The notes beneath the pieces were generated by a model. That model was given only the letters and a program-made list of their open reading frames with translations. It was not told the DNA's origin and did no database searches. A DNA stretch of 64,000 bases from an uncultured Nocardioides sp. (GTDB lineage: Bacteria > Actinomycetota > Actinomycetes > Propionibacteriales > Nocardioidaceae): NCBI RefSeq assembly GCF_947488515.1, contig NZ_CANKZF010000002.1, positions 470,294-534,293 of the forward strand, read 5' to 3'. Within the stretch, counting starts at the first letter, position 1. Every line of letters begins with the position of its first letter. A program made the translations under genes and the position numbers. Below, one piece after another: positions 25,607-36,618 of this stretch.

Positions 25607-27286
25607 TCAGCTGAGGCCGAGGATGGTCCCGTCGTCGGCGAGGTCGATGCGCGCGGCCGAGGGGTCCTTCGGCAGGCCCGGCATGGTCATCATGTCGCCG
25701 CAGACCACGACGACGAACCCGGCGCCGGCGGAGAGGCGTACCTCGCGCACGTGCAGCTCGTGACCCGACGGCGCGCCTACCGACGTGGGGTCGGTCGAGA
25801 AGGAGTACTGGGTCTTGGCGACGCAGACCGGGAGCCCGGCATAGCCGTCGCGCTCGATGCGCAGCAGCCGGCGGCGGGCCTTGGCGTCCCACGTGACCTG
25901 CCCCGCGCCGTAGAGCCGGGTGGCGATCGCCTCCACCTTGGCTGTCAGCGAGAGGTCGTCGTCGTAGGTGAAGGAGAACTCGTACGGCGACGGCTCCGCG
26001 AGCGAGGCGAGCACGCCCTCGGCGAGGTCCTTCGCACCGTTGCCGCCGTCGACGAAGTGTGTGGCGGGGAAGGCGCGGACGCCCTCCTCGGCCACGAGCT
26101 CGACCACCCTGGCCACCTCCCGGTCGGTGTCGGTGGGGAAGCGGTTGACCGCGACGACGGCGGGGATGCCGTACACGTCGCGGATGTTGGCGAGGTGGCG
26201 GCGCAGGTTGACCATCCCGGCCTCGACCGCGGCGACGTCCTCGGTGCCGAGGTCCGCGAGCGGCACGCCGCCGTGGTACTTCAGCGCACGCACCGTCGCG
26301 ACCACGACGGCCACGTCGGGCCGCAGGCCGGACTTGCGGCACTTGATGTCGACGAACTTCTCCGCCCCCAGGTCGGCGCCGAAGCCGGCCTCGGTCACGA
26401 CGATGTCGGCCAGCCGCAGTCCCGCGCGGGTCGCCATCACCGAGCTGCAGCCGTGGGCGATGTTGGCGAACGGGCCGCCGTGCACGAAGGCAGGGGCCCC
26501 CTCGAGCGTCTGCACGAGGTTGGGCGCCAGCGCGTCGCGGAGCAGGGCCGCCATCGCGCCGTCCGCACCCAGGTCGCGCGCGGTGACGGGCTTCGTCGAG
26601 CGGTCGTAGCCGATGACGATGTCGCCGATGCGCCGCTTGAGGTCGGCCCAGGACTCGGTCAGGCAGAAGATCGCCATCAGCTCGGAGGCCACCACGATGT
26701 CGAAGCCGTCCTCGCGGGGGAAGCCGTTGGCGTGGCCGCCCATCGCCACGACGACCTCGCGCAGGGCGCGGTCGTTGGTGTCGAGCACGCGCTTCCACGT
26801 CACGCTGCGGACGTCGATGTCGAGCTCGTTGCCGTGGTGGACGTGGTTGTCGATGAGGGCCGCGAGCAGGTTGCTGGCCGCGGCGATCGCAGCGAAGTCG
26901 CCGGTGAAGTGCAGGTTGATGTCGGTCATCGGCACGACCTGGCTCCAACCGCCGCCGGCCGCACCGCCCTTCATGCCGAAGACGGGCCCCATGGACGGCT
27001 CGCGCAGGCAGGCGACCGTCCGGTGGCCCAGGCCGTGGAGCGCGTCGGTGAGCCCGACGGTGGTGGTCGTCTTGCCCTCGCCCGGCGGGGTCGGGGACAG
27101 CGCAGTGACCAGGACCAGCTTGCCGAGGGGGCGGTCGGCCAGGGAGGTGAGGTAGCCGATGTCGACCTTCGCCTTGTGGTGGCCGTAGGGCACGAGGTGG
27201 TCCTCGGCGATCCCGAGCGTCTCGTCGGCGATCTCGCGGATGGGCCGCAGGACGGCGGCGTTGGCGATCTCGATGTCGGACTGCAT
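25607..27286 (-). CDS. fhs: Formate--tetrahydrofolate ligase
   Basis: 559-aa ATP-dependent ligase joining formate and THF to 10-formyl-THF, or running in reverse to make ATP and formate. The P-loop is [11 protein letters not shown]; other family marks are [36 protein letters not shown] and [15 protein letters not shown]. The ATG at 27286 has GAAGGAG upstream. It follows purU by 29 bp, so both probably share a transcript. In this cluster it would finish disposal of betaine methyl groups as formate, or recapture formate. Confidence 0.96.
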   Translation of the reverse strand: MQSDIEIANAAVLRPIREIADETLGIAEDHLVPYGHHKAKVDIGYLTSLADRPLGKLVLVTALSPTPPGEGKTTTTVGLTDALHGLGHRTVACLREPSMGPVFGMKGGAAGGGWSQVVPMTDINLHFTGDFAAIAAASNLLAALIDNHVHHGNELDIDVRSVTWKRVLDTNDRALREVVVAMGGHANGFPREDGFDIVVASELMAIFCLTESWADLKRRIGDIVIGYDRSTKPVTARDLGADGAMAALLRDALAPNLVQTLEGAPAFVHGGPFANIAHGCSSVMATRAGLRLADIVVTEAGFGADLGAEKFVDIKCRKSGLRPDVAVVVATVRALKYHGGVPLADLGTEDVAAVEAGMVNLRRHLANIRDVYGIPAVVAVNRFPTDTDREVARVVELVAEEGVRAFPATHFVDGGNGAKDLAEGVLASLAEPSPYEFSFTYDDDLSLTAKVEAIATRLYGAGQVTWDAKARRRLLRIERDGYAGLPVCVAKTQYSFSTDPTSVGAPSGHELHVREVRLSAGAGFVVVVCGDMMTMPGLPKDPSAARIDLADDGTILGLS

Positions 27287-27315
27287 GGTGCTCCTTCGGG
27301 TGGTTGCCAACGGGG

Positions 27316-28164
27316 TCAGCGGAAGACGACGGTGCGATCGCCGTTGAGCAGGACACGTGACTGCGCGTGCCAGCGCACGGCGCGGGACAGGACCTGTGCC
27401 TCCACGTCGCGTCCTGCCGCGACGAGCTGGTCCTGGTCGTAGCCGTGGTCCACCCGCAGGACGTCCTGCTCGATGATCGGTCCCTCGTCGAGGTCGGCGG
27501 TGACGTAGTGCGCCGTCGCGCCCACCAGCTTGACCCCGCGGTCGAAGGCCTGGTGGTAGGGCCGGGCGCCCTTGAAGCTCGGCAGGAACGAGTGGTGGAT
27601 GTTGATCGCGCGACCGGACAGCCGGCGGCACAGGTCGTCGGACAGCACCTGCATGTAGCGGGCCAGCACGACGAGGTCGCTTCCCGTGGAGTCGACGATC
27701 TCCATGAGCCGGTCCTCGGCGTCGGACTTGGTCGCCGACGTCACGGGGACGTGGTGGAAGTCGATGCCGTACGACCGGACGAGCGGACCGGCGTCGGGGT
27801 GGTTGGAGACGACGGCCGGGATGTCGATCTGGACCGCCCCCGTGCTGGCGCGGAAGAGCAGGTCGTTGAGGCAGTGCAGGTGCTTCGACACCATGATGAG
27901 CGTCCGGTAGGGCGCGTCCGCCGCCCACAGCTCGAAGTGCATGCCGAACCTCTGGGCGGTGTCGGCGAACGCCTCGCGCAGGGGAGCGGGGTCGGTCGGG
28001 GTGGCGGTGGTGAAGGCGATCCGCATGAAGAAGCGGCTGGTCAGCCGGTCGCCGAACTGCTGGCTCTCGACGATGTTGGCGCCGTGCTCGACGAGGTAGC
28101 CGCTGACGGCGTGGACGATCCCCGGACGGTCGGGGCAGGACAGGGTCAGGACGAAGTCGCTCAC
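27316..28164 (-). CDS. purU: Formyltetrahydrofolate deformylase
   Basis: 282-aa hydrolase releasing formate and THF from 10-formyl-THF. The N-terminal ACT domain starts at [17 protein letters not shown]; the C-terminal formyltransferase domain has [13 protein letters not shown] and [15 protein letters not shown], giving the catalytic Asn-His-Asp set. GTG at 28164 follows GGAGGCG at good distance. It is divergent from iclR2; the tandem operators between them may control both. It would regenerate free THF when demethylation loads the folate pool. Confidence 0.94.
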   Translation of the reverse strand: MSDFVLTLSCPDRPGIVHAVSGYLVEHGANIVESQQFGDRLTSRFFMRIAFTTATPTDPAPLREAFADTAQRFGMHFELWAADAPYRTLIMVSKHLHCLNDLLFRASTGAVQIDIPAVVSNHPDAGPLVRSYGIDFHHVPVTSATKSDAEDRLMEIVDSTGSDLVVLARYMQVLSDDLCRRLSGRAINIHHSFLPSFKGARPYHQAFDRGVKLVGATAHYVTADLDEGPIIEQDVLRVDHGYDQDQLVAAGRDVEAQVLSRAVRWHAQSRVLLNGDRTVVFR

Positions 28165-28191
28165 GCCGCCTCCGATCAATCTGGCCAACAA

Positions 28192-28227
28192 GTTGCGCTT
28201 GACGAAACAGAGTTTGCGATACGCAAC
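28192..28227. promoter_or_regulatory. Tandem operator pair between purU and iclR2
   Basis: First site GTTGCG-CTTGA-CGAAAC (28192-28208), one mismatch. The second window, starting exactly 19 bp later (28211-28227), keeps a perfect right half CGCAAC but a poor left half. Within it TTTGCG-ATA-CGCAAC also reads as a shorter palindrome. Confidence 0.6.
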
Positions 28228-28238
28228 AGCCGCTGCGC

Positions 28239-28244
28239 TAGTGT
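28239..28244 (+). promoter_or_regulatory. Probable -10 box of the leaderless iclR2 promoter
   Basis: TAGTGT lies 6 nt upstream of the ATG at 28251. Confidence 0.5.
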
Positions 28245-28259
28245 CGCGTCATGCGCAAC
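28243..28259. promoter_or_regulatory. Operator overlapping the iclR2 start codon
   Basis: GTCGCG-TCATG-CGCAAC has one mismatch to the regulon palindrome and covers the -10 end, the presumed start point and the ATG of iclR2, as expected for autorepression. Confidence 0.55.
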
Positions 28260-29033
28260 AGCGACGAGACGGGCTCCGGAGGCGGCGGCGTCCAGTCCGT
28301 CGACCGTGCGCTGAGCATCCTGGAGGTGCTGGCGCGCACCGGCGAGGCCGGGGTCACCGAGATCGCGAGCCAGCTCAGCGTCCACAAGAGCACGGCGTTC
28401 CGCCTGATGGCGACCCTCGAGTCGCACCGCCTCGTCGAGCAGACGGGTGACCGCGGGCGCTACCGGCTCGGTGTCGGCATCCTGCGCCTGGCCGGCGCCA
28501 CCACGGCGCGGCTCGACCTCGTGCAGGAGGCGCGTCCGATCTGCCGTCAGCTCGCCGCCGACACCGGCGAGACGGTCAACGTCGCGGTGCTCGCCGACGG
28601 GTCCGCGCTCTACCTCGACCAGGTGGCCGGCACCTCGGCCCTGCAGCCCCACAACTGGGTCGGCCAGCACATCCCGCTGCACGCGACCAGCAACGGCAAG
28701 GTCCTCCTGAGCGGCCTGGACGAGGCGGAGCTCGAGCAGGCGCTCGGCGCGCTGACGACCTACACCGCCCAGACGATCACCGGGCTCCCGCAGCTGCGCG
28801 ACGAACTCGCCCGGGTCCGCGACCAGGGCTACGCCGTCGCGATCGACGAGCTCGAGGTCGGGCTGACGGCCGTGGCGGCCCCGGTCCGCAACGCCCACGG
28901 GGACGTGGTGGCGTCGATGAGCGTGTCGGGACCGTCGTTCCGCCTCGGTCCGGACCGGATCGACGAGGTCGTCGCCCTGCTCGAGGAAGCCGCCGGTGAG
29001 GTGTCGCACCGGCTCGGCTGGGGTCATCGATAG
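28251..29033 (+). CDS. IclR family regulator 2
   Basis: 260-aa IclR-type regulator: winged helix-turn-helix (about 12-75, VTEIASQLSVHKSTAFRL) and effector domain with GETVNVAVLADGSALYLDQV, LHATSNGKVLLS and VAAPVRNAHGDVVASMSVSG. Its start codon lies inside a copy of GTTGCG-N5-CGCAAC, and further copies lie upstream and in front of the downstream choline/betaine genes, so it is the best candidate for the protein that reads this motif. It probably represses choline and betaine catabolism until an inducer is present. That link is inference. Confidence 0.92.
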   Translation: MRNSDETGSGGGGVQSVDRALSILEVLARTGEAGVTEIASQLSVHKSTAFRLMATLESHRLVEQTGDRGRYRLGVGILRLAGATTARLDLVQEARPICRQLAADTGETVNVAVLADGSALYLDQVAGTSALQPHNWVGQHIPLHATSNGKVLLSGLDEAELEQALGALTTYTAQTITGLPQLRDELARVRDQGYAVAIDELEVGLTAVAAPVRNAHGDVVASMSVSGPSFRLGPDRIDEVVALLEEAAGEVSHRLGWGHR

Positions 29034-29056
29034 TCGGCACGTGAACCGCTTGACCC

Positions 29057-29085
29057 TTGACGACCACGGGTCGTCGCAGGATCCT
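29057..29085 (+). promoter_or_regulatory. Possible promoter of the aldehyde dehydrogenase operon
   Basis: TTGACG (29057-29062) and GATCCT (29080-29085), 17 bp apart, upstream of the tandem operators. The -10 is weak. Confidence 0.4.
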
Positions 29086-29098
29086 GCGAACGTGGCTG

Positions 29099-29134
29099 GT
29101 TGCGCTCGGAGCACCCGGTTGCGACATACGCAAC
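29099..29134 (+). promoter_or_regulatory. Tandem operator pair upstream of betB-like gene
   Basis: Site 1 GTTGCG-CTCGG-AGCACC (29099-29115; left half perfect) and site 2 GTTGCG-ACATA-CGCAAC (29118-29134; both halves perfect) begin 19 bp apart. Confidence 0.75.
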
Positions 29135-29155
29135 AACTGCCCGAGGTGGTCGGAA

Positions 29156-30625
29156 ATGCCTGAGCTGTACGTCGACGGAGCGTGGACGAGCGCCGCCGCG
29201 GGTGGTCGACGCGAGATCCGGTGCCCCGCGGACGGCTCGCTGGTGGCCGAGGTCGACGAGGCCGGGGCGGAGGACACCGACGCCGCGATCGCCGCGGCGC
29301 ACCATGCGTTCCACGACGGCGACTGGCCGACCACGTCCGGTCGTGAGCGCGGCGACCTGCTCCTACGCCTGGCCGACCTCCTCGAGCGCGACGCCGACGA
29401 CGTGGCCCGCATGGAGTCGCTCGACACCGGCAAGCGCCTCGTCGAGAGCCAGTACGACGTCGCCGACGTCGTCTCGGTCTTCCGCCACTACGGGCGGGTG
29501 GCGGCCGAGGACGCCGGCCGCGTCGTCGACACCGGGAACCCCGACGTGGTCAGCCGCATCGTCCACGAGCCGATCGGCGTGTGCGGTCTCATCACGCCGT
29601 GGAACTACCCGCTCCTCCAGGTCTCGTGGAAGGTCGCGCCCTGCCTCGCGGCGGGCAACACCTTCGTGCTCAAGCCCAGCGAGCTGACGCCGCACTCCGC
29701 GATCCACCTGATGCGCCTCCTGGAGGAGGCCGGCCTGCCCGCGGGCGTCGGCAACCTCGTGCTGGGGGCCGGCGCGAGCGCGGGCGCCCCGCTCTCCTCG
29801 GACCCGCGCGTCGACCTCGTCTCGTTCACCGGCGGGCTGGAGACGGGCCGGGCGATCATGGCGACCGCCGCGGCGACGGTGAAGAAGGTGGCCCTGGAGC
29901 TGGGCGGCAAGAACCCCAACATCGTCTTCGCGGACGCCGACCTCGAGGTCGCCCTCGACTTCGCGCTGACCGCGGTCTTCCTGCACTCCGGCCAGGTGTG
30001 CTCCGCTGGCGCCCGGCTGCTGGTCGAGGAGTCGATCCACGACTCCTTCGTCGACACCCTCGTCGAGCGGGCGGGCGCGATCCGTCTGGGCGGCCCCTTC
30101 GACGACAAGGCCGAGACCGGCCCGCTGACCAGTGCCGCCCACCGCGACAAGGTGGAGGCGTACGTCGCCCGCGGGCTCGCCGAGGGAGCGGTGCTGCGGC
30201 TCGGGGGAGCGCGCCCCGACGACCCCGCCCTGGCCGACGGCTTCTACTACCTCCCGACGATCCTCGACGCCTGCACGACCGGCATGGCGGTCACGCAGGA
30301 CGAGTCCTTCGGCCCGGTGCTGACCGTGGAGACGTTCCGCGACGAGGACGAGGCGGTGCGCATCGCCAACAACTCGATCTACGGCCTGGCCGGGGCCGTG
30401 TGGACCCAGGACGCCGGCCGGGCGCAGCGCGTGGCCGGGCGGCTGCGGATGGGGACGGTGTGGATCAACGACTACCACCCGTACGTCCCCCAGGCCGAGT
30501 GGGGCGGCTACAAGCAGTCCGGCACCGGGCGCGAGCTCGGGCAGGCCGGCCTCGACGAGTACCGCGAGACCAAGCACGTGTGGCACAACATCCGCCCCGT
30601 GCCGCAGCGCTGGTTCGGCGGATAG
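29156..30625 (+). CDS. betB: Betaine aldehyde dehydrogenase family protein
   Basis: 489-aa NAD(P)-dependent aldehyde dehydrogenase, converting betaine aldehyde to glycine betaine in this context. Marks are [27 protein letters not shown], the general-base Glu in [10 protein letters not shown] and the catalytic Cys in [10 protein letters not shown]. The ATG at 29156 follows GAGGTGG. It starts a run of six same-strand genes (choline dehydrogenase, ProV, ProW and ProX follow closely). The family also contains other aldehyde dehydrogenases; neighbours favour betaine aldehyde. Confidence 0.88.
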   Translation: MPELYVDGAWTSAAAGGRREIRCPADGSLVAEVDEAGAEDTDAAIAAAHHAFHDGDWPTTSGRERGDLLLRLADLLERDADDVARMESLDTGKRLVESQYDVADVVSVFRHYGRVAAEDAGRVVDTGNPDVVSRIVHEPIGVCGLITPWNYPLLQVSWKVAPCLAAGNTFVLKPSELTPHSAIHLMRLLEEAGLPAGVGNLVLGAGASAGAPLSSDPRVDLVSFTGGLETGRAIMATAAATVKKVALELGGKNPNIVFADADLEVALDFALTAVFLHSGQVCSAGARLLVEESIHDSFVDTLVERAGAIRLGGPFDDKAETGPLTSAAHRDKVEAYVARGLAEGAVLRLGGARPDDPALADGFYYLPTILDACTTGMAVTQDESFGPVLTVETFRDEDEAVRIANNSIYGLAGAVWTQDAGRAQRVAGRLRMGTVWINDYHPYVPQAEWGGYKQSGTGRELGQAGLDEYRETKHVWHNIRPVPQRWFGG

Positions 30626-30635
30626 GGCGACGACC

Positions 30636-32360
30636 ATGGGAGCGGACCGGTACGACGTCGTCATCGTGGGAGGTGGCTCGGCCGGGTGCGCGCTCGCCAA
30701 CCGGCTCTCCGCCGATCCCTCCACCTCGGTGCTGGTGCTGGAGGCGGGACGCACCGACCGGTTCGACCCGCTGATCCACGCCCCGGCGGCCCTGCCGTTC
30801 CCGATCGGCAACCCGCTCTACGACTGGAGGTACGAGACCGAGCCGGAGCCGGCGATGGACGGCCGCCGGATCTACCACGCTCGCGGCAAGGTGCTCGGCG
30901 GGTCGTCCTCGATCAACGGGATGATCTTCCAGCGCGGCAACCCGATGGACTACGAGCGATGGGCCCGCGAGCCCGGCATGGAGTCCTGGGACTACCGGCA
31001 CTGCCTGCCCTACTTCAAGCGGATGGAGTCGCTCGTCCTGCCCGACGGGCAGGTCGGGGCCGACGCGTGGCGCGGCGGGTCGGGGCCGCTGAAGCTCGAG
31101 CGGAGCCCGGCCACCAACCCGCTCTTCAGCGCGTTCTTCGAGGCGGCCCAGCAGGCCGGCTACCCCCTGACCGACGACGTCAACGGCTACCGCCAGGAGG
31201 GCTTCGGGCGATTCGACCGCAACATCGTCAAGGGCGTGCGGATGTCCGCGGCCCGCGCCTACCTGCACCCCGTGATGAAGCGCAAGAACCTCACCGTCGA
31301 GACCTTCGCCCACGCCACGCGGATCCGCTTCGAGGGACGCCGGGCCGTCGGTGTCGACTACCTCCGCGCCGGCCGACGGCACGAGCAGGTCCGGGCGGGC
31401 GAGGTCATCCTGTGCGGCGGCGCGATCAACTCCCCGCAGCTGCTGCAGCTCTCGGGCGTCGGCAACCCCGAGCACCTCCGCCCGCTCGGGGTGGAGATGG
31501 TCCACGACCTCCCCGGTGTGGGGGAGAACCTGCAGGACCACCTCGAGGTCTACATCCAGTACTCCTCGCTCCAGCCCGTGTCGATCGTCGAGGGGCTGAA
31601 GTGGCGCAACCGCCCACTCGTCGGGCTCGAGTGGCTGTTCAGGCGGACCGGCACCGCGGCCTCCAACCACTTCGAGGGCGGCGGCTTCTGCCGGTCCAAC
31701 GAGGACGTCGACTGGCCCAACCTGATGTTCCACTTCCTGCCCATCGCGATCCGTTACGACGGCTCGGCGCCGGCCGGGCAGGACAAGTACGCCCACGGCT
31801 ACCAGGTCCACATCGGCCCGATGTACGCCGACACCCGCGGCTGGGTGCGCATCTCCTCGACGGACCCGCGGCAGAAGCCGAAGATGCTCTTCAACTACCT
31901 GTCCACCGACAACGACCGGCGCGAGTGGGTCGAGGCGGTGCGGGTGGCGCGCGACATCCTCAACCAGCCCGCCTTCGCGCCGTTCAACGGCGGCGAGCTC
32001 TCGCCCGGGCCGGTGGTGGGGACCGACGAGGAGATCCTCGACTGGGTGCGCAAGGACGCCGAGACCGCGCTCCACCCCTCGTGCACCGCGAAGATGGGCA
32101 CCGACGACATGTCGGTCACCGACCCCACCAGCATGCGCGTGCACGGCACCGAGGGCCTGCGGGTGGTCGACGCCAGCGTCTTCCCCTTCGTCACCAACGG
32201 CAACATCTACGCCCCCGTGATGATGGTCGCCGAGAAGGCGGCCGACCTGATCGCGGGCAACACGCCGCTGACGCCCGCCGACGTCCCGTACTACCGCCAC
32301 CGTGACGGCGTGCCGCTGTACCCGCCCGGCGATCCCCGCAACGACCAGGAGCAGCCATGA
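30636..32360 (+). CDS. betA: Choline dehydrogenase (GMC oxidoreductase)
   Basis: 574-aa FAD enzyme of the glucose-methanol-choline family, oxidising choline to betaine aldehyde. The FAD-binding start is [19 protein letters not shown], the GMC signature [15 protein letters not shown] and the second signature [16 protein letters not shown]; the catalytic His is in [10 protein letters not shown] and the partner Asn in VTNGNIYAP. It is 10 bp behind the aldehyde dehydrogenase and overlaps proV (ATGA). Other alcohols are possible but the pairing strongly suggests choline. Confidence 0.92.
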   Translation: MGADRYDVVIVGGGSAGCALANRLSADPSTSVLVLEAGRTDRFDPLIHAPAALPFPIGNPLYDWRYETEPEPAMDGRRIYHARGKVLGGSSSINGMIFQRGNPMDYERWAREPGMESWDYRHCLPYFKRMESLVLPDGQVGADAWRGGSGPLKLERSPATNPLFSAFFEAAQQAGYPLTDDVNGYRQEGFGRFDRNIVKGVRMSAARAYLHPVMKRKNLTVETFAHATRIRFEGRRAVGVDYLRAGRRHEQVRAGEVILCGGAINSPQLLQLSGVGNPEHLRPLGVEMVHDLPGVGENLQDHLEVYIQYSSLQPVSIVEGLKWRNRPLVGLEWLFRRTGTAASNHFEGGGFCRSNEDVDWPNLMFHFLPIAIRYDGSAPAGQDKYAHGYQVHIGPMYADTRGWVRISSTDPRQKPKMLFNYLSTDNDRREWVEAVRVARDILNQPAFAPFNGGELSPGPVVGTDEEILDWVRKDAETALHPSCTAKMGTDDMSVTDPTSMRVHGTEGLRVVDASVFPFVTNGNIYAPVMMVAEKAADLIAGNTPLTPADVPYYRHRDGVPLYPPGDPRNDQEQP

Positions 32361-33427
32361 GCACCACGACCGACCGGGCGACCGGAACCAGCGCGTCCAG
32401 CGACGACTCGGCGCTGTCGGTGCGCAACCTCTGGAAGATCTTCGGCAAGGGCGCGGACTCCATCATCGGCACGGCTGACGCCGACCTGTCGCGCGCCGAC
32501 CTCAAGGCCAAGACCGGATGCGTCGTCGGGGTCAAGGACGTGTCCTTCGACGTCGCCCCGGGCGAGGTGTTCGTGGTCATGGGCCTCTCCGGGTCCGGCA
32601 AGTCGACGCTGGTGCGGCTGCTGACGCGACTCATCGAACCGACGAGCGGCGCGGTGTCGCTCAACGGCATGGACGTCACGTCCGCCTCTCCTGGTCAGCT
32701 GCGCGACGTCCGCCGCAACCAGGTGTCGATGGTCTTCCAGCACTTCGGCCTGCTGCCCCACCGCCAGGTGATCGACAACGTCGCCTACGGCCTCGAGGTG
32801 CGTGGCGTCGCCAAGAAGGACCGCCGCGCGAAGGCCGGCGAGATCGTCGACCTCGTCGGCCTGACGGGCTACGAGAAGTCCTATCCCGACCAGCTCTCCG
32901 GCGGCATGCAGCAGCGGGTCGGCCTGGCCCGGGCCCTGGCGGGCGACCCGGAGATGCTGCTCTTCGACGAGCCGTTCTCGGCGCTCGACCCGCTCATCCG
33001 GCGCGACATGCAGAACGAGGTCATCCGCCTGCACCGCGAGCTCGGCAAGACGATGGTCTTCATCACCCACGACCTGGCCGAGGCGCTCAAGCTCGGTGAC
33101 CGGATCCTCATCATGCGCGACGGCGCCATCGTCCAGATCGGCTCGCCCGACGAGGTCGTCGCGCGGCCGGCCGACGACTACGTCAAGGACTTCGTCTCCG
33201 AGGTGCCCAAGTCGCACGTGCTGACCCTGAAGTGGGTGATGCGCGACCCGCGGCCAGGTGAGTCCCTCGAGGGCCCTGCGCTGCCGATCACCACGATCGT
33301 CCGGCAGGCCGCCCGGGCCGCCATCGCGTCGGAGCACCCGATCCGCGTGATGGACGGCGACCAGATGGTGGGCGTCGTCGACGAGGAGGACATCATGCGC
33401 GTGGTCGTGGCCGAGGAGGAGTCATGA
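32357..33427 (+). CDS. proV: Glycine betaine/proline ABC transporter ATPase
   Basis: 356-aa ATP-binding subunit of a ProU/OpuA-type importer. Walker A is GLSGSGKST (about 76-84), the signature [15 protein letters not shown], Walker [13 protein letters not shown] and the H-loop FITHD. After the ATPase core only a short CBS-like piece remains ([18 protein letters not shown]), compared with two CBS repeats in E. coli ProV (400 aa); osmosensing through CBS may be reduced. It overlaps its neighbours by 4 nt on both sides. Confidence 0.95.
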   Translation: MSTTTDRATGTSASSDDSALSVRNLWKIFGKGADSIIGTADADLSRADLKAKTGCVVGVKDVSFDVAPGEVFVVMGLSGSGKSTLVRLLTRLIEPTSGAVSLNGMDVTSASPGQLRDVRRNQVSMVFQHFGLLPHRQVIDNVAYGLEVRGVAKKDRRAKAGEIVDLVGLTGYEKSYPDQLSGGMQQRVGLARALAGDPEMLLFDEPFSALDPLIRRDMQNEVIRLHRELGKTMVFITHDLAEALKLGDRILIMRDGAIVQIGSPDEVVARPADDYVKDFVSEVPKSHVLTLKWVMRDPRPGESLEGPALPITTIVRQAARAAIASEHPIRVMDGDQMVGVVDEEDIMRVVVAEEES

Positions 33428-35502
33428 CCGCCACCGCCCCGGCACCCGCCGCCCGCAAGCCCGTCGAGCCCGGGGCCGAGCCGCCGCCCCCGGAGCGCGC
33501 GTCGGTCAGCCGCTGGATCCCGGCCGTCGTGATCGTCGCCGTCTGGATCGTCGTCTACTTCCTGACCGAGGGCACCGACACCCTGGCCCTGCCCGGCGTC
33601 GCGCGCACCGACCTGCACGACCGGCTCACCGAGTTCAACAACGACCTCCTCGCGAGTCGCGACACCAACCCGATCATGCAGTTCACCAACTCGATCTCCG
33701 ACCTCTTGCGCAGCGTCTTCGAGTGGGTGCAGCGGATGGTCGTCGTGCCGAACCCGCCCCGCCCCGTGCCCGAGATCGGCTGGCTGGGCGTCGTGGCGAT
33801 CGCGACGTACGTCGGCCTCGTGATCGCCAACTGGCGCATCGCCCTCCTGGTCTGCCTCTCGTTCCTCTCCTTCGGCGTCCTCGGCTTCTGGCAGGACTCG
33901 CTCGACCTCCTCATCGTCACCGGCATCTCGGTGGCGATCGTGATCCTCCTCGGGATGCCGCTGGCGGTCCTGGTCGGCACGAGCGCGCGGGCCAACCGGG
34001 TGATCACCGTGGTCCTCGACCTGATGCAGACGATGCCGACGTTCGTCTACCTGCTGCCGGTCGTGCTGTTCTTCGGCATCGGGGTGAGCGCGGCCGTCGT
34101 GAGCACGATCATCTACGCCCTCCCGCCGCTCGTCCGGATCGCCGGCTTCGGGATCCGGGAGGTCCCGACGACCACGATCGAGGCCACCGACTCAGCTGGC
34201 CAGACCTACTGGCAGCGGTTGTTCAAGGTGCAGCTGCCGATGGCCCGCAAGACCATCATCGTGGGCCTCAACCAGACCACGCTGGCGGCGCTGTCGATGG
34301 CCACCCTGGCTGCCTTCGTCAACGGCCCGGGTCTCGGCAAGCCCGTCCTGGCCGGCCTGCGGATCAACGACGTCGGGGCTGCGTTCGTCCCGGGCGTGCT
34401 GATCGTGGTCATGGCCGTCATGCTCGACCGCACGACGACGGCGGCCAGCGAGCGATCCGAGAAGGTGGCCCGCGGCGGCGGCGGCAACGTCCGGCAGCGG
34501 CGCATCCTCCTCGCTGCCGGCGGCGTCGGCACCCTCGTCGCCGTCTACCTCTCGCGCACCTACATCGGGCTCGCCGAGTTCCCCGTCTACACGATCGGCG
34601 ACAAGGTGGCCACCGCCGTCAACGACGTCATGGACTGGGTCACCAGCACCTTCGGTGGGATCACCGGCGCGTTCAAGGACTACGTCACCGAGTGGCTGCT
34701 CAACCCGATGCAGTCACTCCTGGCGGAGTCGCCGTGGTACGTCTCCTTCATCGGGATCGCCTCGCTCGCGCTGGTCTTCGGCGGCGCCCGGGCGTTCGTG
34801 TCCGCCCTCGTGTGCCTGACCGGCATCTGGTTCTTCGACCTGTGGCACGACGCCATGATCACCCTCACCATGACGCTGGTCGCGACCGTGCTGGTGATGA
34901 TCCTGGCCCTGGTCTTCGGGGTCTGGATGGCCCGCGACCGCAAGGTCGACCTCGGCATCAGACCCCTGCTCGACGCGGGTCAGACGATCCCGCCGTTCGT
35001 CTACCTGATCCCGGTGCTCGCCCTCTTCGGACCGTCCCGCTTCACCGCGATCGTCGCGGGCGTCGTGTACGCCGCACCCGCCGCGATCAAGCTGGTGGCC
35101 GACGGCGTCAAGGGTGTCTCGCCGACCACCATCGAGGCGGGCCGCTCGACCGGCCAGACGACGTGGCAGGAGATCACCAAGGTCCAGCTGCCGATGGCCA
35201 AGGGCTCACTCGTCCTCGCCACCAACCAGGGCCTGCTCTACGTGCTGTCCATGACCGTGATCGGCGGCCTCGTCGGCGCCGGCGCGCTCGGCTACGACGT
35301 CGTCTACGGCTTCTCGCGAAGCGAGGCGTGGGGCAAGGGCCTGGCCGCGGGCATCACCATCGTGCTGCTCGGCGTGATGCTCGACCGGATCACCCGGGCT
35401 GCAGCCGACGTACGTCGTGACGACGGGGCCGGGCCGCGGCGAGCGTTCCACACGCGACTGCCCATCGGCTTCCCCGGCGACCGGAAGGTCGTCGAGACCT
35501 GA
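33424..35502 (+). CDS. proW: Glycine betaine/proline ABC permease, duplicated (double ProW)
   Basis: 692-aa membrane protein, about twice the usual ProW length (354 aa). Two homologous permease modules are joined in one chain; each has its own ATPase-coupling loop: [17 protein letters not shown] near residue 258 and [17 protein letters not shown] near 576. The first module is preceded by a long N-terminal region with extra hydrophobic segments. A fused pair would make the permease dimer from one polypeptide. Start ATG is in the ATGA overlap with proV. Confidence 0.93.
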   Translation: MTATAPAPAARKPVEPGAEPPPPERASVSRWIPAVVIVAVWIVVYFLTEGTDTLALPGVARTDLHDRLTEFNNDLLASRDTNPIMQFTNSISDLLRSVFEWVQRMVVVPNPPRPVPEIGWLGVVAIATYVGLVIANWRIALLVCLSFLSFGVLGFWQDSLDLLIVTGISVAIVILLGMPLAVLVGTSARANRVITVVLDLMQTMPTFVYLLPVVLFFGIGVSAAVVSTIIYALPPLVRIAGFGIREVPTTTIEATDSAGQTYWQRLFKVQLPMARKTIIVGLNQTTLAALSMATLAAFVNGPGLGKPVLAGLRINDVGAAFVPGVLIVVMAVMLDRTTTAASERSEKVARGGGGNVRQRRILLAAGGVGTLVAVYLSRTYIGLAEFPVYTIGDKVATAVNDVMDWVTSTFGGITGAFKDYVTEWLLNPMQSLLAESPWYVSFIGIASLALVFGGARAFVSALVCLTGIWFFDLWHDAMITLTMTLVATVLVMILALVFGVWMARDRKVDLGIRPLLDAGQTIPPFVYLIPVLALFGPSRFTAIVAGVVYAAPAAIKLVADGVKGVSPTTIEAGRSTGQTTWQEITKVQLPMAKGSLVLATNQGLLYVLSMTVIGGLVGAGALGYDVVYGFSRSEAWGKGLAAGITIVLLGVMLDRITRAAADVRRDDGAGPRRAFHTRLPIGFPGDRKVVET

Positions 35503-35562
35503 CGCCCGCGAACCGGAGACCCCAACGATGTGCCGATCCACCACCAGATGAGGAGAACCACC

Positions 35563-36552
35563 ATGAGAACTGCCCGCAGCCGGGCTGCGCGACTCGGGGC
35601 AGTAGCCGCCGTCGCCACGCTGGCCCTCTCCGCCTGCGGCGGAGGTTCGATCGACGAGCAGACCAAGGCCAACGAGTCGCAGGCCGCCGAGGGTGGTGGC
35701 GAGTGCGGTGACCTCAGCATGGCCGTGAACCCGTGGGTCGGCTACGAGGCCAGCGCCTACGTCGTCGGCACGGTCGCCGAGCAGGAGCTCGGCTGCTCGG
35801 TCGAGTACAAGGAGCTCAAGGAGGACGTCTCCTGGCAGGGCTTCGGCACCGGGGAGGTCGACGTCGTCATCGAGGACTGGGGTCACCCCGACCTCGAGAA
35901 GAAGTTCTTCGCCGAGCAGGGCGACGGGACCGCGACGGACTTCGGCCCGCAGGGCAACGTCGGCATCATCGGCTGGTACGTCCCGCCGTGGCTCGCGGAG
36001 GAGAACCCCGACATCACCGACTGGGAGAACCTCAACGACTACGCGCAGGACTTCGCCACGTCCGAGTCCGACGGCAAGGGCCAGTTCCTCGGCGCCGATC
36101 CGTCGTACGTGCAGTTCGACGAGGCCATCGTGAGCAACCTCGACCTCGACTTCAAGGTCGTCTTCTCCGGCTCGGAGGCCGCGAGCATCGAGGCGTTCCG
36201 CAAGGCGGAGGAGAACAAGGAGTTCCTGATCGGGTACTTCTACGAGCCGCAGTACTTCATGGCCGAGGTGCCGCTCGTCAAGGTGGCGCTGCCGCCGTAC
36301 GAGGAGGGCTGCCAGGACGACCCGCAGGACGTGGCCTGCGACTACCCGGAGACCGAGCTGAAGAAGATCGTCAGCACCGAGTGGTCCGAGAGCGACTCGA
36401 CCGCCGTCGACCTGGTGCAGAACTTCACCTGGACCAACGAGGACCAGAACGTCGTGGCCGGCTACATCGCTTCCGACGGCATGTCTCCCGAGGACGCGGC
36501 CGCCAAGTGGGTCGACGAGAACCAGGACAAGGTGGACGCCTGGCTCGGCTGA
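35563..36552 (+). CDS. proX: Glycine betaine substrate-binding lipoprotein
   Basis: 329-aa periplasm-side binding protein of the OpuAC/ProX family. The signal peptide ends in the lipobox LSAC (Cys25), fitting a Gram-positive lipoprotein. AVNPWVGYEASAYVV is the typical start of the binding domain, with aromatic residues (WVGY, EDWGHPD, GWYVPPW, YFYEPQYF) that can form a cation-pi cage. ATG at 35563 follows GAGGAGAACC. It ends the betB-betA-proVWX run. Confidence 0.93.
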   Translation: MRTARSRAARLGAVAAVATLALSACGGGSIDEQTKANESQAAEGGGECGDLSMAVNPWVGYEASAYVVGTVAEQELGCSVEYKELKEDVSWQGFGTGEVDVVIEDWGHPDLEKKFFAEQGDGTATDFGPQGNVGIIGWYVPPWLAEENPDITDWENLNDYAQDFATSESDGKGQFLGADPSYVQFDEAIVSNLDLDFKVVFSGSEAASIEAFRKAEENKEFLIGYFYEPQYFMAEVPLVKVALPPYEEGCQDDPQDVACDYPETELKKIVSTEWSESDSTAVDLVQNFTWTNEDQNVVAGYIASDGMSPEDAAAKWVDENQDKVDAWLG

Positions 36553-36583
36553 CGCTGTTCGGTGGCCCTCCTCCCTGCGACCC

Positions 36584-36612
36584 TTGACAGTCGCCCGGGG
36601 GAGGATCATCGT
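36584..36612 (+). promoter_or_regulatory. Promoter of the BCCT gene
   Basis: Perfect -35 TTGACA (36584-36589), 17-bp spacer, CATCGT (36607-36612). The context ACCCTTGACAGT with CCGGGG in the spacer is shared with the promoter at 38425. Confidence 0.6.
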
Positions 36613-36618
36613 ACGTTC

